Positions 60,070 to 64,000 of a DNA stretch of 64,000 nucleotides are shown here, piece by piece. A program made the translations under genes and the position numbers. Under the pieces are notes generated by a model. That model saw nothing but the letters and a program-made list of their open reading frames with translations, was not told the origin of the DNA and did no database searches. Position 1 is the stretch's first letter; each line of letters opens with the position of its first letter. Source of the stretch: Parapedobacter pyrenivorans_A (GTDB lineage Bacteria > Bacteroidota > Bacteroidia > Sphingobacteriales > Sphingobacteriaceae); the NCBI RefSeq assembly GCF_041925275.1, contig NZ_JBHEUZ010000018.1, positions 14,858 to 78,857 of the forward strand, written 5' to 3'.

Positions 60070-61506
60070 TCACCCCCCTTCTTCCTCACGCTGCCAGTTA
60101 ATCCGGCCGGAGAAATGCATCAATAAGGCTACCGTGATAAACAGTCCGATACTACCAAACAGCAGTGCCATGTCTTGCAGCTGGATAATCACAAAGATGA
60201 AGACATAAAATAGCGTCAGGATACCTGAAAAAACCATTGCCGTCCTGCGTTGCCGAAGCAGCCGTTCAATGAACGTAGCGACCAACACAATCGTAGCCAC
60301 TGAAGCAATGAGGTAAGCCACATTGAAGCCCACGTGTTCCGCAAATGACAATAGTAAACAGTAATAGACAATCATGGCCGCGCCAATAAGCAAATATTGG
60401 ATAATGTGCACCCGTTTCTTGGCGATGATTTCCGTAAAAAAAAGCGACACGAAGGTGAGCAAGATGATGAGAATAGCATATTTAGCTGTGCGTTCCGCTT
60501 TCTGGTAATGGTCTACCGGCTGGAGAAACAATACACCGAAGGCACCGGCCTCCAGTTGGTTGCCACCCTCGATGGCCACGGGCAGTTGGTCACGGTACAT
60601 CGTATTGGTCATATCGCTCTCCTCTTCCCATGCCTGATTAATGGTGGTGGCCGTAGCGGCAGTCCATTGTTGTGGCAACTGCCGCGAAAAGTACGGCACC
60701 GACCACTTTGCTGTAAATCCCTCCGGTGTCACCTCGCGGTTTTCAGGTAGGAACTGCCCGCCAAAGCTGGGTAAAGGCCAGTTGCCCGCTATCGATATCG
60801 AGGTGCTTTTTGCCAGCTGCATGAAGCGCAGGTATTCGCTCCCTCGTAAATCCAGCGTGAAGCTGAAGGGCAACTTCTCCCAAAGCTCGCCGGTAAGCTT
60901 CGGGGCGACCATCAGGTTCTGGCCAAAGCCACCGATGTTTGCAAAGTCCGTTTGGGGTTCATACCGTTCGCCTGCCACGTGTATTACCGGACTGTCCTTC
61001 AGTCCCTTCAGGTCTCCCACTCCAACGGCTATCCGCGCTTTCTCCCATTGTACCTGCCCGCCATCCAATTCCGCCTTGGCCAAGTCAACTGGGCCGAAAT
61101 GACCGTCCACCTTTACTTGGGCTTGGTATACCGCCGCATCGAATATGCCGCGATGCAATAATTCCGTATCGGTGGTGGCGTCTACCTTCAACTCATCAGG
61201 CAGCAAATAGAGGTATTGGGTACGTTCCTCCAATTGCTCCACCCCTGTTGCCACCACTACTTTCACCATGGTTGTATAGGGCAGTACTAACATCGGGCCT
61301 CCCAGCACTTGAGGTCCGGACCATTTACGGCCTATTTCTGCTACAACGCTTTGCTGGCGGCTTTGCCGCTCGCGGATGAGGGAGCCAATCCAAGAGGATG
61401 GGATGAGTAGTAAAAGCACAAGGACACCGATAAACAGGAGCTTTGCCGAAACGGATTGGCTGAGCCAGTGACCCAGTCCGTACGATTGTATTGGAGGATT
61501 TTCCAT
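60070..61506 (-). CDS. creD: inner membrane protein CreD family (cell envelope integrity)
   Basis: 478 aa. N-terminal membrane helix (LLFIGVLVLLLLIPSSWI), a large extracytoplasmic domain (RQQSVVAEIGRKWSGPQVLGGPMLVLPY is the CreD signature) and a cluster of C-terminal helices with VDHYQKAERTAKYAILIILLTFVSLFFTE and LLGAAMIVYYCLLLSFAEH-type sequence. CreD belongs to the CreBC regulon in enterobacteria; Bacteroidota homologues usually go with a small winged-helix regulator, not present here. Convergent with the AraC gene. Confidence 0.93.
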   Translation of the reverse strand: MENPPIQSYGLGHWLSQSVSAKLLFIGVLVLLLLIPSSWIGSLIRERQSRQQSVVAEIGRKWSGPQVLGGPMLVLPYTTMVKVVVATGVEQLEERTQYLYLLPDELKVDATTDTELLHRGIFDAAVYQAQVKVDGHFGPVDLAKAELDGGQVQWEKARIAVGVGDLKGLKDSPVIHVAGERYEPQTDFANIGGFGQNLMVAPKLTGELWEKLPFSFTLDLRGSEYLRFMQLAKSTSISIAGNWPLPSFGGQFLPENREVTPEGFTAKWSVPYFSRQLPQQWTAATATTINQAWEEESDMTNTMYRDQLPVAIEGGNQLEAGAFGVLFLQPVDHYQKAERTAKYAILIILLTFVSLFFTEIIAKKRVHIIQYLLIGAAMIVYYCLLLSFAEHVGFNVAYLIASVATIVLVATFIERLLRQRRTAMVFSGILTLFYVFIFVIIQLQDMALLFGSIGLFITVALLMHFSGRINWQREEEGG

Positions 61507-61526
61507 ATTGATTTATTATTAAAAGA

Positions 61527-61543
61527 ACTTTGAATAACAAAGT
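61527..61543. promoter_or_regulatory. dyad ACTTTG-5-CAAAGT before creD
   Basis: ACTTTGAATAACAAAGT is a perfect dyad with 6-bp arms and a 5-bp centre, 20 bp upstream of the creD ATG and overlapping a likely -7 region (reverse strand TTACTTTG). A repressor operator is plausible; the regulator is not in the window. Confidence 0.5.
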
Positions 61544-61722
61544 AAATTAAATAAATCCATATCCACAAGTTTCACGAATTAAATTACCTAAAAACGTGCT
61601 TCACCTTATCAATAGTGCCTGATTACAATGGGTTCCGGACGTACTTACAATAGAAAGGATATCCCGTCTCCTTACATTTGTTCCTTTGACAAAGGCGAAA
61701 TACGCAAATAATCCTTAACTGA

Positions 61723-62313
61723 ATGAAGACATTCACCACTACGTTATACCATTGGTTCGCCCGCCGGAGCCTACGACTTTCGGAAGCCGCTAAAACGAAG
61801 GCTTTCTGGTCTGATGCCATCATCTTCATCTGCGGGCTGCTGTTCCTATACTCCGCATTAGACAAACTTTCCGAGTACGAACAATTCCGCATACAAGTTG
61901 GCAAATCGCCTATTCTGGCAGGATACGAAGGTTTCATTGCGTGGTTTATCCCTAGCATTGAAATCCTGATCGTTGTGCTTATGATTCCTATGTGGACCCG
62001 GCAAATCGGCCTTTACACGTTTTTCACGTTGATGCTGCTCTTCACAGGGTATATCATCCTCCTATTATATGATGGCTCGATTATTCCCTGTGGGTGCAAT
62101 GCGCTCACTGAAAAGATTTCGCTCCCAGCCCATATCTGGATGAATTTGCTTTTTTGCGCTCTTGCGGCTTTAGGGATATTCATCTCACCCAAGTCAAACT
62201 TCCATCTCGATCAAACACATCCCTTTTATCGGGAATTTATTGTTCCGCTGAAATCATCTATACGATCCGTCGTTCCATGCTTTAAAAGAAAGGAGGCAAA
62301 GGGCAACGAATGA
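61723..62313 (+). CDS. MauE/DoxX-like redox-associated membrane protein
   Basis: 196 aa with four membrane segments: FWSDAIIFICGLLFLYSALDKL, WFIPSIEILIVVLMI, GLYTFFTLMLLFTGYIILL and WMNLLFCALAALGIFI. A CGC motif (SIIPCGCNALTEKISLPAHI) lies at the end of the third segment, as in MauE proteins that support disulfide formation or quinone-linked thiol oxidation. It precedes a Cys-rich exported protein gene by 125 bp, which suggests a shared role in disulfide chemistry. Confidence 0.82.
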   Translation: MKTFTTTLYHWFARRSLRLSEAAKTKAFWSDAIIFICGLLFLYSALDKLSEYEQFRIQVGKSPILAGYEGFIAWFIPSIEILIVVLMIPMWTRQIGLYTFFTLMLLFTGYIILLLYDGSIIPCGCNALTEKISLPAHIWMNLLFCALAALGIFISPKSNFHLDQTHPFYREFIVPLKSSIRSVVPCFKRKEAKGNE

Positions 62314-62438
62314 TGAAATACCACGGCGGGCTACGCGCCACGCCTACATTGCCGATGAGGGCAACGGCACAACAAGGGATGGCTTTACACCTTGGGGAAA
62401 AATGAGGCTATGAATGGCAATTTTAAAATTACAATATC

Positions 62439-62741
62439 ATGAAAAGTTTAGTTTTAGTTTTGAGCCTTTTTGTTTTGGCTGGGGGAATGGTTTACGGAGA
62501 AAAAATTACGTCTACTAAATTAGTGTACGACGCAAACCATTACAGCCCTGACGAAGAGGAGGAATGTATCCCTTGTGATGAAAATACAGGAGAAACGGGG
62601 TGCCTTCCAGCGAGTGATCAGAATGCAAGTACTATCCCTTGTGAATGTGAAGCTGATGGTCAACCTGTGGATGCGACGACCGGCCCACTCGAAGCGCTAA
62701 GCTGCGAACAATTATTCAGACCCAAAAATGCAGTAAATTAA
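62439..62741 (+). CDS. small Cys-rich exported protein (DUF6520-like)
   Basis: 100 aa: signal peptide (MKSLVLVLSLFVLAGGMVYG) and an acidic mature part with seven cysteines, ECIPCDE, TGCLP, IPCECEAD and LSCEQLF. Small DUF6520-like proteins with this design are frequent next to MauE-like and TlpA-like genes in Sphingobacteriales. It may be an exported disulfide-rich peptide whose folding needs the neighbours. Family name is tentative. Confidence 0.7.
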   Translation: MKSLVLVLSLFVLAGGMVYGEKITSTKLVYDANHYSPDEEEECIPCDENTGETGCLPASDQNASTIPCECEADGQPVDATTGPLEALSCEQLFRPKNAVN

Positions 62742-62766
62742 TCTGTAATATGCGAATTTCGCAACC

Positions 62767-62814
62767 AAGCATTTTGCGTGCGTCATTAACTATATAGACA
62801 CACGCAAAATGCTT
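62767..62814. terminator. bidirectional terminator between the Cys-rich protein and TlpA-like genes
   Basis: AAGCATTTTGCGTG at 62767-62780 pairs perfectly with CACGCAAAATGCTT at 62801-62814 around a 20-nt loop. T-rich sequence follows on the right (TTTTCATATTTCCCTCTTTT) for the plus strand; the A-rich arm gives a T run on the minus strand. Both flanking genes end into it. Confidence 0.8.
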
Positions 62815-62830
62815 TTCATATTTCCCTCTT

Positions 62831-63922
62831 TTAGCGTAATTTTAGAGTATCCAGACCCTCTTCCAATTTCGACAAAACATCTTGGTTATCCATCAAGATG
62901 GCGTACTGAATCGCTTTTTCAGTTGTTTCCAACGCAAGTTGGATTGCTCGCGGGTCACCCCGGTCAATAGCAATCCTTTTCACATACATAGATTTTAAGT
63001 GCCACGCCTTAAGTTTCTGACTCTCCGACTTGGAATGTTGAATGTTTCTATCCAGCACGCGGCAAAGTAACTCAAATGAGATATTTCGTTTTTTCATGCT
63101 AATATCTACTAACATGTAATTTGCCAGCTTAGACCAACTGAAGTTATCCAGGTTATCAAGCGCCCATTTTATGTGGTTATTGGCACTTGGGGCATCTGTA
63201 AATGCGAGGATACGGTATATTCCCAAAGTTGACCTCTTTCTATAGTCGGGATAAACACGAGTGTACTTATTAAATTGGTCCACTGTCATATTGCGGTCTC
63301 CTGATTCGTAAGCCTCCCAAAGTATACTCCATAATTTATCGTGTTTCTCCTTTTTGATTGCGTAAGTATTTCTATCGAATCTTCCCGAAAGTATATCCGG
63401 CACTAGCACGTTCAGTTCGGCCGGCATGTGTCCTCTCCAGATGATCTCGCCGCAACGGTCAACCACATATGTAGTTGGGACTCCTTTTACATTCCAAAGT
63501 TCCTGAGTAGCACCATCTACTTGGTCGATCCCTACAGGATAGTTTATTCCGTACGCCTGGATTAAATTATTGATATACGTTTCCAACCGCGATTTCTTTG
63601 GTTTCTCATAACCCGAATCAGTTTGAGTGGTTTTATTTTTGGACTCCGTGTTCAGATAAATATTGACCACTTCGATTTTGCCGCCATATGTATCCGATAG
63701 CTCAGTGAAAATGGGGATTGATGCAAGACAAGGCGGGCAGCCCTCTGACGAGAATGTTACAATGTAGTATTTCCCATGTTCCAATTGTCCAATTTGTTGC
63801 TTACTTACCCATCTCCCTACCTCAATCCGAGGTGCTTTGTCTCCGATTTCCAGAACCAAAGGCTGTTGTAAATCCTGATAGCCCGCTACGGCGATCAGCC
63901 ACGTCATAATAATACTTTTCAT
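62831..63922 (-). CDS. TlpA-like thioredoxin-fold exported protein
   Basis: 363 aa with an N-terminal signal (MKSIIMTWLIAVAGYQDLQQ region). The thioredoxin domain (about 25-175) has YYIVTFSSEGCPPCLASIPIF with a CPPC site and VKGVPTTYVVDRCGEIIWRG with the cis-Pro. The remaining 180 residues are helical, TPR-like (YTRVYPDYRKRSTLGIYRILAF, AIQLALETTEKAIQYAIL). It would act as a periplasmic thiol-disulfide protein. Convergent with the MauE/Cys-rich pair, which may supply electrons and substrate. Confidence 0.85.
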   Translation of the reverse strand: MKSIIMTWLIAVAGYQDLQQPLVLEIGDKAPRIEVGRWVSKQQIGQLEHGKYYIVTFSSEGCPPCLASIPIFTELSDTYGGKIEVVNIYLNTESKNKTTQTDSGYEKPKKSRLETYINNLIQAYGINYPVGIDQVDGATQELWNVKGVPTTYVVDRCGEIIWRGHMPAELNVLVPDILSGRFDRNTYAIKKEKHDKLWSILWEAYESGDRNMTVDQFNKYTRVYPDYRKRSTLGIYRILAFTDAPSANNHIKWALDNLDNFSWSKLANYMLVDISMKKRNISFELLCRVLDRNIQHSKSESQKLKAWHLKSMYVKRIAIDRGDPRAIQLALETTEKAIQYAILMDNQDVLSKLEEGLDTLKLR

Positions 63923-64000
63923 ATCATTAGTGTCCCATTAAAATCCAAAATAGTTCTTTGAAATATTTGAAATATAGTTAGTTACAGAGGTTTTTCAAGC

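Overview
The window looks like a chromosomal segment of a Bacteroidota bacterium, most plausibly Sphingobacteriaceae (a Parapedobacter-like genome). The signs are a SusC/SusD pair with GH97 and GH99-like enzymes, many lipobox lipoproteins, an almost complete lack of Shine-Dalgarno dependence, and repeated use of the Bacteroidota -7 promoter element TAnnTTTG. GC content is a little above 50 percent and coding density is high. No rRNA, CRISPR array, transposase or integrase was seen. The species-level guess is inference.

Layout. 1-4.4 kb: start of a thiolase gene (minus strand, cut by the window edge), then a TroABCD-type Mn/Zn ABC importer whose first permease carries a C-terminal DtxR-like domain; a 14-bp palindrome lies in its promoter. 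4.4-13.9 kb: housekeeping and regulatory genes (PhnB-like protein, tRNA-Leu(CAA), membrane-bound winged-helix regulator, beta-propeller lipoprotein, DEAD-box helicase, DUF1456, serine beta-lactamase-like hydrolase, YchF, DUF6377 regulator). 14.2-23.5 kb: a polysaccharide utilisation locus (two accessory exported proteins, SusC, SusD, GH99-like, GH97). 23.56-23.93 kb: tRNA-Arg(CCG) followed by two extra copies of its 3' tail plus terminator. 24-27.8 kb: sugar-acid catabolism (SDR, IlvD/EDD dehydratase, MFS). 27.9-38.1 kb: a nine-gene exopolysaccharide operon (flippase, glycosyltransferases, polymerase, beta-helix protein, initiating sugar-phosphate transferase), mostly with overlapping stop/start codons.

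38.2-48.9 kb is a sulfur island: DUF2892, two TauE/SafE exporters, CrcB, sulfide:quinone oxidoreductase, split YeeE/YedE transporter, Crp/Fnr regulator, CstB-like persulfide dioxygenase-rhodanese, rhodanese, small membrane proteins and thioredoxin. Five promoters in it carry a dyad GTAACA-nn-TGTTAC whose centre is always exactly 29.5 bp from the first base of the -7 element, which is the geometry of a class II (-41.5) Crp/Fnr activator site. I read this as a self-contained regulon of the resident Crp/Fnr protein. The fifth promoter drives a decayed operon in which a truncated DoxX gene abuts a 5'-truncated SoxB/5'-nucleotidase-like gene; a truncated pirin gene follows.

49.4-55.2 kb is an accessory patch: DUF4143 ATPase with two operator-like palindromes, GH43, a chimeric RhuM/AraC gene, small proteins, DUF5675 with a 98-bp-period tandem duplication, FN3 protein, a GC-rich non-coding stretch with a helically phased GGCGCA array, and an HTH gene. 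55.3-60 kb holds a LytS/LytTR two-component system facing an operon of an 81-aa exported peptide, a 191-aa membrane-anchored protein, an HTTM (SdpB/gamma-carboxylase-fold) protein and an AraC regulator. Two direct repeats spaced 21 bp sit between them, as expected for LytTR binding. 60-64 kb: CreD, a MauE-like protein with a Cys-rich small exported protein, and a convergent TlpA-like thioredoxin. The best candidates for something undescribed are the Crp/Fnr sulfur regulon and the LytTR-linked HTTM/small-peptide operon.
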